A stretch of DNA of 8,379 nucleotides from Microcaldota archaeon (GTDB lineage: Archaea > Micrarchaeota > Micrarchaeia > Micrarchaeales > Micrarchaeaceae): assembly GCA_021810685.1 (NCBI GenBank), contig JAJZII010000018.1:1-8379 (forward strand). Direction: 5' to 3'. Of the stretch, positions 1-5,760 are shown piece by piece. Made by a program: the position numbers and the translations under genes. The notes below the pieces were generated by a model, which was given only the letters and a program-made list of their open reading frames with translations, ran no database searches and was not told the origin of the DNA. Numbering within the stretch: the first letter of the stretch is position 1; every line of letters begins with the position of its first letter.

Positions 1-21
1 CTCTGCCACGTGCTCAAGCAT
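1..21 (-). CDS. Start of an unidentified gene, cut by the left window edge
   Basis: Only about seven codons are visible (M-L-E-H-V-A-E), so no function can be given. The start is inferred from context. An ATG at 21-19 is preceded on the minus strand by GGTGGACATC, nearly the same Shine-Dalgarno arrangement as in front of L19e here (GGTGGCACATC). A good TATA box at 78-85 would place transcription start near position 55, giving a leader of about 34 nt. An in-frame ATG at 33-31 is an alternative that would add M-V-D-I, but it has no visible Shine-Dalgarno. The gene follows the ferredoxin in the same direction but appears to have its own promoter. The residues do not match the usual beginnings of L30, L15 or SecY, the genes normally found after S5. 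Confidence 0.45.
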
Positions 22-77
22 GATGTCCACCATTAATGAGAAGGCGCTCGCTGCGCAGCACAGATTCTCCGGGATGG

Positions 78-85
78 AATATAAA
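78..85 (-). promoter_or_regulatory. TATA box upstream of the partial left-edge gene
   Basis: The minus strand reads TTTATATT, preceded by CCGG. It lies between the ferredoxin stop codon and the ATG at 21. Archaeal TATA boxes are centred about 26-27 nt before the transcription start, which predicts a start near 55 and a short leader. The same 11-mer GGTTTATATTC occurs in front of Rpp29 (6395-6405). Confidence 0.6.
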
Positions 86-87
86 CC

Positions 88-109
88 GGATGCGCGCCGG
101 AGCGCATCC
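88..109 (-). repeat. GC-rich inverted repeat between the ferredoxin gene and the next promoter
   Basis: GGATGCGC at 88-95 and GCGCATCC at 102-109 form a perfect 8-bp stem with a 6-nt loop. It sits 14 bp past the ferredoxin stop and directly abuts the TATA box region of the next gene. It could be a 3'-end or terminator hairpin for the ferredoxin transcript, although no strong T-run follows it. It could also be an operator overlapping the BRE position of the next promoter. Confidence 0.5.
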
Positions 110-123
110 CTGTAAAAGCAGCT

Positions 124-483
124 TCAGGCGTATATGGACTTGTACTCCGTCCCGGTGTCGTCTATTATGTGGATGCACTCGCCCTCGCACTGTATCAGGC
201 AGGCCTGGCAGAGGATGCATGCGGCGCCGTTCACCGCGACGCTCAGGCCTCCGCTGGTGCCGTCGTTCTCGTCGGCGAAGTGCTTGTGGCCGTCCTGCAC
301 GTCCTTCCACTTCTGCAGCACTGCGGCGTTGCTGGTGCCAGCCCACTTGTTGGCATCGGGAGCCACGTCAGAGTTGGCCGCGGCCGCGTCCTTCCTGTCC
401 TTCATCTCGAATACCGCGACGGGGCAGACGTCCTTGCAGTGCTGGCACCCCGTACACAGAGGTTTATCGACCCAAACTTTCAT
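124..483 (-). CDS. Dicluster [4Fe-4S] ferredoxin with a long inter-cluster insert
   Basis: This 119-residue protein is a likely soluble cytoplasmic electron carrier. The first cluster motif is canonical: C10-x2-C13-x2-C16-x3-C20-P. The second is C89-x2-C92-x2-C95-x3-C99 followed by E-G-E-C103, so the usual Pro after the fourth Cys is replaced and a fifth Cys is present. Between the motifs, residues about 28-85 form a polar insert rich in Ala, Asp, Asn and Lys; in ordinary bacterial-type ferredoxins the motifs are separated by only about 20-30 residues. The start ATG at 483 has an AGGGTAAG leader and lies about 20 nt below the predicted transcription start from the TATA box at 527-535. The gene follows S5, where L30 would usually be, and seems to be transcribed from its own promoter. 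The redox partner is unknown. The ferredoxin fold is well supported; the specific role is not. Confidence 0.85.
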   Translation of the reverse strand: MKVWVDKPLCTGCQHCKDVCPVAVFEMKDRKDAAAANSDVAPDANKWAGTSNAAVLQKWKDVQDGHKHFADENDGTSGGLSVAVNGAACILCQACLIQCEGECIHIIDDTGTEYKSIYA

Positions 484-506
484 TTTTCTTACCCTGGATA
501 GTTAAC

Positions 507-523
507 GCAAATGCATTGCAAAT
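507..523 (-). repeat. Two GCAAAT direct repeats 11 bp apart, downstream of the ferredoxin TATA box
   Basis: On the plus strand GCAAAT occurs at 507-512 and again at 518-523, a spacing of about one helical turn. The 8-bp palindrome AATGCATT (510-517) lies between and overlaps them. They fall between the TATA box and the predicted transcription start of the ferredoxin gene, where a bound protein would block initiation. A regulatory role is only inferred. Confidence 0.3.
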
Positions 524-526
524 AAC

Positions 527-535
527 TTATATAAA
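527..535 (-). promoter_or_regulatory. TATA box of the ferredoxin gene
   Basis: The minus strand reads TTTATATAA, a strong archaeal TATA box, within the 85-bp gap between S5 and the ferredoxin. Its centre near 531 predicts a transcription start near 505 and a leader of about 20 nt. This suggests that the ferredoxin can be expressed apart from the ribosomal operon. Confidence 0.7.
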
Positions 536-553
536 GCATGAGGGCGCACATGC
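536..553 (-). repeat. Short inverted repeat between S5 and the ferredoxin TATA box
   Basis: GCATG (536-540) and CATGC (549-553) form a 5-bp stem with an 8-nt loop, starting 15 bp beyond the S5 stop codon and ending directly at the TATA box. The following T-rich TATA element (CTTTATATAAG) could make it a weak 3'-end signal for the ribosomal operon. The position mirrors the 88-109 repeat relative to the next promoter. Confidence 0.35.
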
Positions 554-568
554 CACAATCTTTACAAC

Positions 569-1246
569 TCATGCCTGCTGCTTCGCCACGGTCGAGGCCG
601 ACAGGTTCTTCATGCGCAGTATGCTCTCTATCGCGTCCTGCACCGCCATCAGCCTGTTATATTTCATGCGCGTCCTGCCCGTGGAGAAGCTCCATATGTC
701 CTTAACGCCCGCAAGCTCGAGCATCGTCTTGACCGGGCCGCTCGCCACGACTCCGAGACCCCTCGGCGCCGGCTTGAGCAGCACGCTGACCCCGCCGCAC
801 TTGCCGTGCACAGCGAAGGGCAGGCTGTGCTCCTGGCCGCAGGTGCACTGCCACGAGCCGCATCCGAGCACCACTGGCACCATGTTGCGCTTCGCCGCGT
901 TAACGGCCGCGTCTATGGCCGCCCTGATTTCGGTGTCCTTGGCTGCGCCGACGCCGATGTGCCCGTGCCCGTCTCCGGCAACGGCCGTCACTCTAAACTT
1001 CATCTTCCTGTTGTTGCGCGTCATCCTCTGCACGCTGCCTATGTCGATTATCTCGCTCTTTATTTCTGGCAGCAGCGCGTTGACTATCTCTACCTCGTCT
1101 ATGCGCTTGCCCATGGCGAATATCTGTTCTATGGAGGTTATCTGTCCGGCCTTGACGAGCTTGCCCAGCTCTGTGGTCGGCTGCCACGCCTCTATGTTGA
1201 ACCGCTCCGGTTCCGGCCTCGTCCTCCTGAAGTTCCTTTTCGGCAA
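569..1246 (-). CDS. rps5: Small-subunit ribosomal protein S5 (uS5)
   Basis: This 225-residue protein belongs to the 30S subunit and affects decoding fidelity. The double-stranded RNA-binding S5 N-domain covers about residues 58-125, including the glycine-rich G-D-G-x-G-x-x-G-V-G loop at 91-100. The archaeal signature C129-G-S-W-x-C134-x-C136-G with C150-G follows. The C-terminal domain holds P-A-P-R-G (159-163) and a final helical region. The chosen start is TTG at 1246-1244. It sits directly after the L18 stop, with GTGAT at 1254-1250 as the Shine-Dalgarno at the same 3-nt spacing seen before L18, L24 and S17; the residues after it (P-K-R-N-F) look like a natural N-terminus. The last gene of the ribosomal block: L30 does not follow. 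Identification is secure; the non-ATG start is well supported by context. Confidence 0.96.
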   Translation of the reverse strand: MPKRNFRRTRPEPERFNIEAWQPTTELGKLVKAGQITSIEQIFAMGKRIDEVEIVNALLPEIKSEIIDIGSVQRMTRNNRKMKFRVTAVAGDGHGHIGVGAAKDTEIRAAIDAAVNAAKRNMVPVVLGCGSWQCTCGQEHSLPFAVHGKCGGVSVLLKPAPRGLGVVASGPVKTMLELAGVKDIWSFSTGRTRMKYNRLMAVQDAIESILRMKNLSASTVAKQQA

Positions 1247-1786
1247 TCAATCACTCGATTCTATCTTCTTCTTTACATCATTGAACAGTATGTCAAGCTT
1301 CGCGGGTTCCACGCCCTTCTTCTTATAGGCCGAGAACTCCACACCCTTGGCGCCCTTGGCGTATTCCGCCACGTGCTTGCCTGTCAGCCTCGCCTCGTCG
1401 AACTCTATGCTGTTCGGAAGCTCGACCCCGTTGTCAGCGCAGCCTTTCGCTGCGGCGAAAAGAACATTGAACTTGACTGGTTTGCTCAGGCCCGTGTCGA
1501 GCACGACCTTGCCCACGTTCATCGGCTTTGCCTTCTTCGCCAGCAGCATGCCGGTAAGGTATGCTGTAGGTATGTTGCTGTGGGGCAGCCAGTTGAATTT
1601 CGAGAGCTCCCTCGAGCTCACGCTTGCCAGCACCTTGTCGCCGTCAGGCTCGTACTTGACGAGCTGGATGAGCACGTTCCTGTTGCTCTTCCTCACGACG
1701 AGCCTGGGCAGGCGCCCCTTGAGCAGCTCGACGCGCTTCCCGTAGTTCGTCTTCGCGCTTGCCCTCCTGTGCTTTATCGCCTGCAT
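1247..1786 (-). CDS. rpl18: Large-subunit ribosomal protein L18 (uL18)
   Basis: This 179-residue protein binds 5S rRNA in the 50S central protuberance together with L5. Family features include R-R-A-S-A-K-T-N-Y at 7-15, L-P-R-L-V-V-R-K-S-N-R at 26-36, an A-Y-L-T-G segment at 75-79, and the V-V-L-D-T-G-L strand at 94-100. It is somewhat shorter at the C-terminus than many archaeal L18 proteins, which are commonly near 190-200 residues. The ATG at 1786 is preceded by GTGAT with a 3-nt spacer, and the stop codon of L19e lies inside that Shine-Dalgarno, which suggests translational coupling. Its own stop forms the spacer before the S5 TTG start. Confidence 0.95.
   Translation of the reverse strand: MQAIKHRRASAKTNYGKRVELLKGRLPRLVVRKSNRNVLIQLVKYEPDGDKVLASVSSRELSKFNWLPHSNIPTAYLTGMLLAKKAKPMNVGKVVLDTGLSKPVKFNVLFAAAKGCADNGVELPNSIEFDEARLTGKHVAEYAKGAKGVEFSAYKKKGVEPAKLDILFNDVKKKIESSD
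1250..1255 (-). promoter_or_regulatory. Shine-Dalgarno that decides the S5 TTG start
   Basis: AGTGAT on the minus strand is followed by the L18 stop codon TGA and then TTG. The stop codon itself is the 3-nt spacer, so a terminating ribosome sits directly over the S5 start. Confidence 0.65.
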
Positions 1787-1790
1787 CTTA

Positions 1791-2264
1791 TCACGCGTGC
1801 CTCAGCTTGTCGAACAGTGCGTCGTCCATCTTGACGCCATTGCCCTTTATGTGGTTGATGAGCTGCACCTTGGTCATGAACGTGCCTCCCTTGACGAGCG
1901 CGTAGAACTTCTTGTACATCTCGTTATCTATGAGCTTCTGCTCCTTGAGCATCGATATTATGCGGCGCTGCGCCCTGACCTTCTTCTTGTAGAGGATGCC
2001 GGTACGCGCCTTGTAGGTTCCCTTCTTCCTGCCCGGGCCGCGTGAGCGCCCTTCGGAGCGCTTCTTCTTGAGCTCGGAGCCGTACCTGCTCATGTTGCGC
2101 TTCTCCTTTATCGTGTAGACTGCGCCCTTGCCGATGAGGGCCCTGACGTCGTCTCTCGTTATCGCCTTCTTCGCGTCCTCGACCGAGTCCTTCTTTATCT
2201 TGACGGCGTTCTCGCCCCTTCCCATGACCTGGGCCGCGATCCTCCTAGTAAACTTTATGCTCAT
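1791..2264 (-). CDS. rpl19e: Large-subunit ribosomal protein L19e (eL19)
   Basis: This 157-residue protein is shared by archaea and eukaryotes and is absent from bacteria. The N-terminal helical part contains R-R-I-A-A-Q-V-M-G-R-G at 7-17 and T-R-D-D-V-R-A-L-I at 36-44. The basic linker at 67-82 is rich in K, R and G, as expected for the stretch that penetrates rRNA. The C-terminal helices include Y-A-L-V-K-G-G-T-F at 121-129. The ATG at 2264 overlaps the L32e stop by 4 bp (ATGA), with GGTG as the Shine-Dalgarno in the last L32e codons. Length is normal for archaea. Confidence 0.96.
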   Translation of the reverse strand: MSIKFTRRIAAQVMGRGENAVKIKKDSVEDAKKAITRDDVRALIGKGAVYTIKEKRNMSRYGSELKKKRSEGRSRGPGRKKGTYKARTGILYKKKVRAQRRIISMLKEQKLIDNEMYKKFYALVKGGTFMTKVQLINHIKGNGVKMDDALFDKLRHA

Positions 2265-2644
2265 GATGTGCCACCGTTGGTTACCTTTATGCCGTTCTTC
2301 TTCGCCAGTTCTGCTATCGCGGCGCGCTTCCTCTTGCCGACCGCGCCCGCGATGGTCACGCTTATGTTCGAGTCTTCGGGGTTCTCGAGCAGCTCGAGCA
2401 GTTCAGATGTATTATGCACCAGCTTCGCTATAGTGCCGTCGGCGCGCACGTGGCGCAGTTGCTCGGGATTCCTGTAGCCTATGCCAGGGACCGCGCCCAT
2501 GAACTTCTTCTTGATGCGCTTCTTGTTGTCGATCCCCCTTTGCGTGCGCCAGCGCGGCTTGACGCGGCTCCTGCTCTTCGCGCCTGCGTTGGGCACATTG
2601 AACTTTGGGTGCCCTTTCTTCCTTGCCTTTATTGACTTGGCCAT
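2261..2644 (-). CDS. rpl32e: Large-subunit ribosomal protein L32e (eL32)
   Basis: A 127-residue 50S protein specific to archaea and eukaryotes. Diagnostic segments are W-R-T-Q-R-G-I-D-N-K at 32-41, I-G-Y-R-N-P at 55-60, L-V-H-N-T at 75-79 and I-A-G-A-V-G-K-R-K-R at 98-107. The open frame runs further upstream, but that part lies inside L6. The ATG at 2644 is chosen because it follows the L6 stop by 5 bp, has GTGA (2653-2650) in front, and gives a basic start (M-A-K-S-I-K-A-R-K-K). The stop overlaps the L19e start. Confidence 0.94.
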   Translation of the reverse strand: MAKSIKARKKGHPKFNVPNAGAKSRSRVKPRWRTQRGIDNKKRIKKKFMGAVPGIGYRNPEQLRHVRADGTIAKLVHNTSELLELLENPEDSNISVTIAGAVGKRKRAAIAELAKKNGIKVTNGGTS

Positions 2645-2649
2645 TGTCT

Positions 2650-3171
2650 TCACGCCACTGAATGGTATATGCCGTCCTGGAAGACGCGCTCGTCCTTCTT
2701 GCGCACCTTGCACGCGGCGCGTATGTTCGCGGCCGTCTGACCTACGTCGTCGCGCCTTGTGCCGTATATGCGCACGGACTTGTCCTTGACCTCGACCTTT
2801 GTGCTTCCGACTATGTCGGCGCTTCTTGACGCGCGCTCACCGAACATGTTCTTTATCATGAGCTTGGAGTCCTTCACTTCAAGCGTCATGGGAAAGTGTG
2901 CGAACACTGCCTCCATGCGCGTCTCGAAGTACTCTGTGACGCCTGCCATGTCGTTCCTGACCTCGCTTGCAAGCGCCTGCGCGGCAGTGCCGGCCTTCCT
3001 CTCGAGCTTCTTGTCCTGCACCGGGCTTATCGTCACCTTGCCCTGCTCGGCCTTAGCCGTGAGCAGCGCCGAGTTGAACGCGCGCTCGTTGGCGCCCAGG
3101 TGGCCCTTCGTGATGATGGTGCCGCCCTTCACCTCGACGGTTATGCCCTGCGGGATTTCAACGCTTGCCAT
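2650..3171 (-). CDS. rpl6: Large-subunit ribosomal protein L6 (uL6)
   Basis: A 173-residue 50S protein located near the factor-binding region. It has the tandem duplicated L6 fold: an N-terminal repeat (about 1-80) starting with the typical I-P-Q-G-I-T-V-E-V pattern, and a C-terminal repeat with M-F-G-E-R-A at 109-114 and D-D-V-G-Q-T-A-A-N-I at 141-150. The archaeal ending R-V-F-Q-D-G-I-Y is at 162-169. It is slightly short for the family but complete. It starts 16 bp after the S8 stop, one of the larger gaps in the block, and its Shine-Dalgarno (TGATGATCAC) is less clear than its neighbours'. Confidence 0.96.
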   Translation of the reverse strand: MASVEIPQGITVEVKGGTIITKGHLGANERAFNSALLTAKAEQGKVTISPVQDKKLERKAGTAAQALASEVRNDMAGVTEYFETRMEAVFAHFPMTLEVKDSKLMIKNMFGERASRSADIVGSTKVEVKDKSVRIYGTRRDDVGQTAANIRAACKVRKKDERVFQDGIYHSVA

Positions 3172-3187
3172 GTGATCATCAGTTCTT

Positions 3188-3568
3188 TCAGTACACGTAC
3201 GCTATGAGCCTGCCGCCAGTCCCCTCAGCCCTCGCCTCCCTGTTGGTCAGCAGGCCCTTGGGCGTTGACAGCACCAGTATGCCGAAGTCCTTGCTAGGTA
3301 TGTAGCGCTCTTCGTAGCGCTGTATGTCGGCCTTGCCTATCGAGTACCGCGGCTTGGCGACGCCTATGCTGTTTATGCGCCTCGAGAGCTTCACCTTCAG
3401 CATGTGCGCGTAGCGCTCCGTGTACTCCTCGTAGCCCTCGATGTAGCCGTTCTTCTGCATCACGTCGAGGACTGCGCGCGTGAGCTTCGTCGAGTAGACC
3501 GCGCACTCGCGCCTGCCTATGCGCTCGTTCGTCTTTATCGTGTTTATCGCGTCTGCGAGCCTGTCCAT
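3188..3568 (-). CDS. rps8: Small-subunit ribosomal protein S8 (uS8)
   Basis: A 126-residue 30S protein that binds the central domain of 16S rRNA. The N-terminus M-D-R-L-A-D-A-I-N-T-I is typical. The family C-terminus is clear: D-F-G-I-L-V-L-S-T-P-K-G-L-L-T at 94-108, N-R-E-A at 109-112, and the terminal G-G-R-L-I-A-Y-V-Y. In many organisms S8 also represses its own operon by binding mRNA, but I could not identify such a target here. The ATG at 3568 follows the S14 stop by 4 bp, and that stop lies within a GGTTGAT element 3 nt before the start. Confidence 0.96.
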   Translation of the reverse strand: MDRLADAINTIKTNERIGRRECAVYSTKLTRAVLDVMQKNGYIEGYEEYTERYAHMLKVKLSRRINSIGVAKPRYSIGKADIQRYEERYIPSKDFGILVLSTPKGLLTNREARAEGTGGRLIAYVY

Positions 3569-3572
3569 AGCA

Positions 3573-3731
3573 TCAACCGTATTTCTTGAAATTGAGGCTG
3601 CTTGCCGCCTCGCGGAAGCACCTCCTGCACATGTAGAGGTTGTGCGACCTTATCAGCGCGCGCGTGCCTCCGCAGATCCTGCACTTGCGCGTGCCCTGGC
3701 CCTTGAATTTCTCCTCGTGCTTAACTTTCAT
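3573..3731 (-). CDS. rps14: Small-subunit ribosomal protein S14, zinc-binding short form (uS14)
   Basis: A short gene of 52 codons plus stop, lying exactly between L5 and S8, where archaeal S14 belongs. The translation begins M-K-V-K-H-E-E-K-F and ends N-F-K-K-Y-G, the normal S14 ending. A zinc ribbon is formed by C17-x2-C20 and C35-x2-C38, separated by the basic stretch T-R-A-L-I-R-S-H-N-L-Y. The length and cysteine pattern match the archaeal S14 type. The ATG at 3731 lies one base after the L5 stop (TAA), with AGGTG just upstream in the last codons of L5. It is easily missed by length-filtered gene finding. Confidence 0.95.
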   Translation of the reverse strand: MKVKHEEKFKGQGTRKCRICGGTRALIRSHNLYMCRRCFREAASSLNFKKYG

Positions 3732-3732
3732 T

Positions 3733-4260
3733 TTATGCACCTGCTACCTCTACCTTGAATTCCCTGCTCAAGTATTCTACCAACTCGGCGCGGCCTATCG
3801 TCCTGTGGCTCCTCTTCACCTTGCCGGAGGCGCGCTTCTTGAGTTCCGTCCTCAGGCCTGGCCTGCGGAACGAGACGTTGACATTCATGCCCATCATGCC
3901 TATGCTAGGATCGTACTTTATGCCGCTTATGTCTATGTATTCGTGTATGCCGAAGTTGACTGTGTTGTTCGTAACGCTCGATGGCTTGACACGGTTGTCC
4001 ACCGCGGTGAATAGCTTCTGCGCCAGCTCCTTGGCCCTTGGTCCGCGTACCGTCACGAACGCCCCTATCTTCGTACCCTTCGCTATCTTGAAGGTAGGGA
4101 TGCGCTTCCTCGCCAGGGCGTACGTCGGCTTCGCCTTCGTCACCAGCTCTATGAGCTTCTTGGCGCTCGCCGCGTGCTCGTCGCTGGCGCCGGTGCCTAT
4201 GTTGATGATGACCTTGTCAACGCGTATCGCGCGCATCGGTGTTGCTGACTTCTCTGCCAT
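3733..4260 (-). CDS. rpl5: Large-subunit ribosomal protein L5 (uL5)
   Basis: A 175-residue 50S protein that contacts 5S rRNA and P-site tRNA, working with L18. Archaeal signatures are I-R-V-D-K-V-I-I-N-I-G at 12-22, R-K-R-I-P-T-F at 51-57, V-T-V-R-G at 69-73, the block N-F-G-I-H-E-Y-I-D-I at 102-111 with G-I-K-Y-D-P, and R-R-P-G at 132-135. I place the start at ATG 4260, preceded by GAGTGAC with a 4-nt spacer; the S4e stop is inside this Shine-Dalgarno. A GTG at 4269, overlapping the S4e stop, would add M-T-L and is less likely. Confidence 0.95.
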   Translation of the reverse strand: MAEKSATPMRAIRVDKVIINIGTGASDEHAASAKKLIELVTKAKPTYALARKRIPTFKIAKGTKIGAFVTVRGPRAKELAQKLFTAVDNRVKPSSVTNNTVNFGIHEYIDISGIKYDPSIGMMGMNVNVSFRRPGLRTELKKRASGKVKRSHRTIGRAELVEYLSREFKVEVAGA

Positions 4261-4265
4261 AAGCG

Positions 4266-4940
4266 TCACTCAGTAACTATCAGGTTCCTTACCAGCGTCT
4301 CGAAACTCTGGCCTTTCTGCTCCTCTATGACCGCCGACGGGCCTGCCTTCATGCTTCCGGGCTTCAGCTCCTTTATCGTGCCGGTCGTGCCCGCGTGCAC
4401 ACCGTCTATGATCGTGCACTTCGAGCCCTCCTTGAGGCTCACCACGCCCTTGGCGCCCTTGGCGTCCATAGCGACTGAATCGCCAGGCTTGAAGGCGCCC
4501 TTTAGAAGCACGTTCGCGCCGTCGTGGAGCCTCGCCATCACGACGCCCTTCTTCGTCTTGTACCTGCCTACTATCTTGTAATATGTAGAAGCGTCCTTCG
4601 CCACCTCCGAGAATGCGGCCTTGCCCTGCTCGTTGACCGAGAGCGCGTACCTTGGCGCACCCTTCGTCTCTATGGTGTCGCTTATGCCTACAGGGAATGA
4701 GGGCTCGCGCCTTACCTTCCCCAGCACCGAGATGTTGCCCTGCCTTATTATGCGCTGCGACTCCTTGAGCGACGCAGCTATGCCAAGCTTCCTTATCGCC
4801 AGGCTCAGAGGCAGGCTCTTCTGTAGAGTGTGCCTGCCGGCGTCTGCCTTCGCAGCATAAGCGTACTCCTTCCTGTGCACCCCGTAGTAGCGCGGGGCGT
4901 TGAGGCCCTTTATATGCCTGCTGTTGCCTTTGTTTCCCAT
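4266..4940 (-). CDS. rps4e: Small-subunit ribosomal protein S4e (eS4)
   Basis: A 224-residue 30S protein found in archaea and eukaryotes. The N-terminus G-N-K-G-N-S-R-H-I-K-G-L-N-A-P-R is the family's typical basic start. An S4-like RNA-binding domain covers about 42-90 and a KOW-type region about 172-200 (E-G-S-K-C-T-I-I-D-G-x-H-A-G-T-T-G). Three start codons are close together in frame: GTG 4949, ATG 4946 and ATG 4940. I choose 4940, because homologues begin with M-G-x-K-G and GTGAT (4949-4945) then lies 4 nt upstream. The L24 stop codon is inside that Shine-Dalgarno. Confidence 0.94.
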   Translation of the reverse strand: MGNKGNSRHIKGLNAPRYYGVHRKEYAYAAKADAGRHTLQKSLPLSLAIRKLGIAASLKESQRIIRQGNISVLGKVRREPSFPVGISDTIETKGAPRYALSVNEQGKAAFSEVAKDASTYYKIVGRYKTKKGVVMARLHDGANVLLKGAFKPGDSVAMDAKGAKGVVSLKEGSKCTIIDGVHAGTTGTIKELKPGSMKAGPSAVIEEQKGQSFETLVRNLIVTE

Positions 4941-4945
4941 GATCA

Positions 4946-5362
4946 TCACTTCTTCTGCGCCTGTTCCTGCGCCGGCGCGGCCTGCACCTGCGCCTTGGCT
5001 GGCTGCTGCTTGAGCTTCGCGGCCCTCGCCTTGTCAACAAGGTTGAGGTCGGTTATGTAGACGTTGCTCACGTTTATGGGCACGCCGTACTCCTTGCCCT
5101 TGGCGTTCTTCTTCACGTACGAGTCTAGGTATATGGCGTTCTTCCTCAGGCTCACCGAGGTCACCTTGCCGGTAGTGCCCTTCTTCTTGCCTGACATGAC
5201 CTTGACGGTATCGCCCTTCGATATCTGCACAGCCCTGACTTTTATGCCGAGCTTCTGGCGCGCCTCCTTCGCAAGGTGGGCGTGGAGGAAGTGCTGCCTC
5301 GCGTGCAGCGGCGCTGCAAACCTGAACTTCCTCTGCTTCCTCGGCTTTCCGCTGCTTATCAT
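4946..5362 (-). CDS. rpl24: Large-subunit ribosomal protein L24 (uL24)
   Basis: A 138-residue early-assembly 50S protein. The archaeal N-terminal extension is clear (S-G-K-P-R-K-Q-R-K-F at 4-13, P-L-H at 18-20, then L-A-K-E-A-R). A KOW domain follows at about 46-80, with K-G-D-T-V-K-V-M-S-G-K-K-K-G at 49-62, and then V-P-I-N-V-S-N-V-Y-I at 94-103. From about residue 111 the C-terminus is a low-complexity tail of Lys, Ala, Gln and Pro, longer than needed for the fold and probably disordered. A longer open frame to 5779 lies over L14 and is rejected. The ATG at 5362 shares one base with the L14 stop (TGATG) and has GGTGAT 3 nt upstream. Confidence 0.95.
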   Translation of the reverse strand: MISSGKPRKQRKFRFAAPLHARQHFLHAHLAKEARQKLGIKVRAVQISKGDTVKVMSGKKKGTTGKVTSVSLRKNAIYLDSYVKKNAKGKEYGVPINVSNVYITDLNLVDKARAAKLKQQPAKAQVQAAPAQEQAQKK

Positions 5363-5760
5363 CAGATCACCCTCGAAGCTATGCCGGCGAGCTTTATGTA
5401 GCGCTCTATGACCTCGCGGGCCATTGCGCCCTTGACCTCGGTCCCTACCGGCAGGTTGCTGTCGGTTATCAGTATGGCGGCGTTGTCCTCGAAGCGAACG
5501 CGCATCCCGTTGGCGCGCTTCATGGTCTTCCTCTGCCTTATGATGACGGCGCGGACCTTCTTCTTCACATACTGCGGCGTGCCGCTCTTGACGCTCGCGG
5601 TCACTATATCGCCTATGCCGACGCTTGCGAGGCGCTTGTGCGCGCCCGCCTTGCCTATCTTGTTTATTACCATGATTGTCTTGGCGCCGCTGTTGTCGGC
5701 GCACGTGAGTATCGAGCCAGGCATGAGGCCCTTCGATATTCTGGTTGCTATGCCCTTCAT
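5362..5760 (-). CDS. rpl14: Large-subunit ribosomal protein L14 (uL14)
   Basis: A 132-residue 50S protein at the subunit interface. The L14 beta-barrel signature is present: C20-A-D-N-S-G-A-K at 20-27, followed by G-D-I-V-T-A-S-V at 50-57, V-R-A-V-I-I-R at 69-75 and the F-E-D-N-A-A-I-L-I segment at 90-98. Length matches archaeal homologues. The ATG at 5760 overlaps the S17 stop by 4 bp (ATGA), and GAGGGCGG lies upstream within the end of S17. Confidence 0.97.
   Translation of the reverse strand: MKGIATRISKGLMPGSILTCADNSGAKTIMVINKIGKAGAHKRLASVGIGDIVTASVKSGTPQYVKKKVRAVIIRQRKTMKRANGMRVRFEDNAAILITDSNLPVGTEVKGAMAREVIERYIKLAGIASRVI

Noticed and set aside
36..1328. A 430-codon open frame on the plus strand
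   Set aside because: It lies antisense over the ferredoxin and S5, which have clear conserved motifs. GC-rich codon bias often leaves such frames open, and its translation shows no recognisable domain.
806..1834. A 342-codon plus-strand open frame
   Set aside because: It is antisense to S5 and L18, and the composition (many His, Leu, Arg) is that of a shadow frame.
2645..2713. An upstream extension of L32e into L6
   Set aside because: The added 23 residues overlap L6 and are not L32e-like; the ATG at 2644 follows the L6 stop by 5 bp.
4270..5040. A 256-codon minus-strand frame very rich in Arg and Gly
   Set aside because: It overlaps S4e and L24 in another frame, and the composition is typical of an out-of-frame read.
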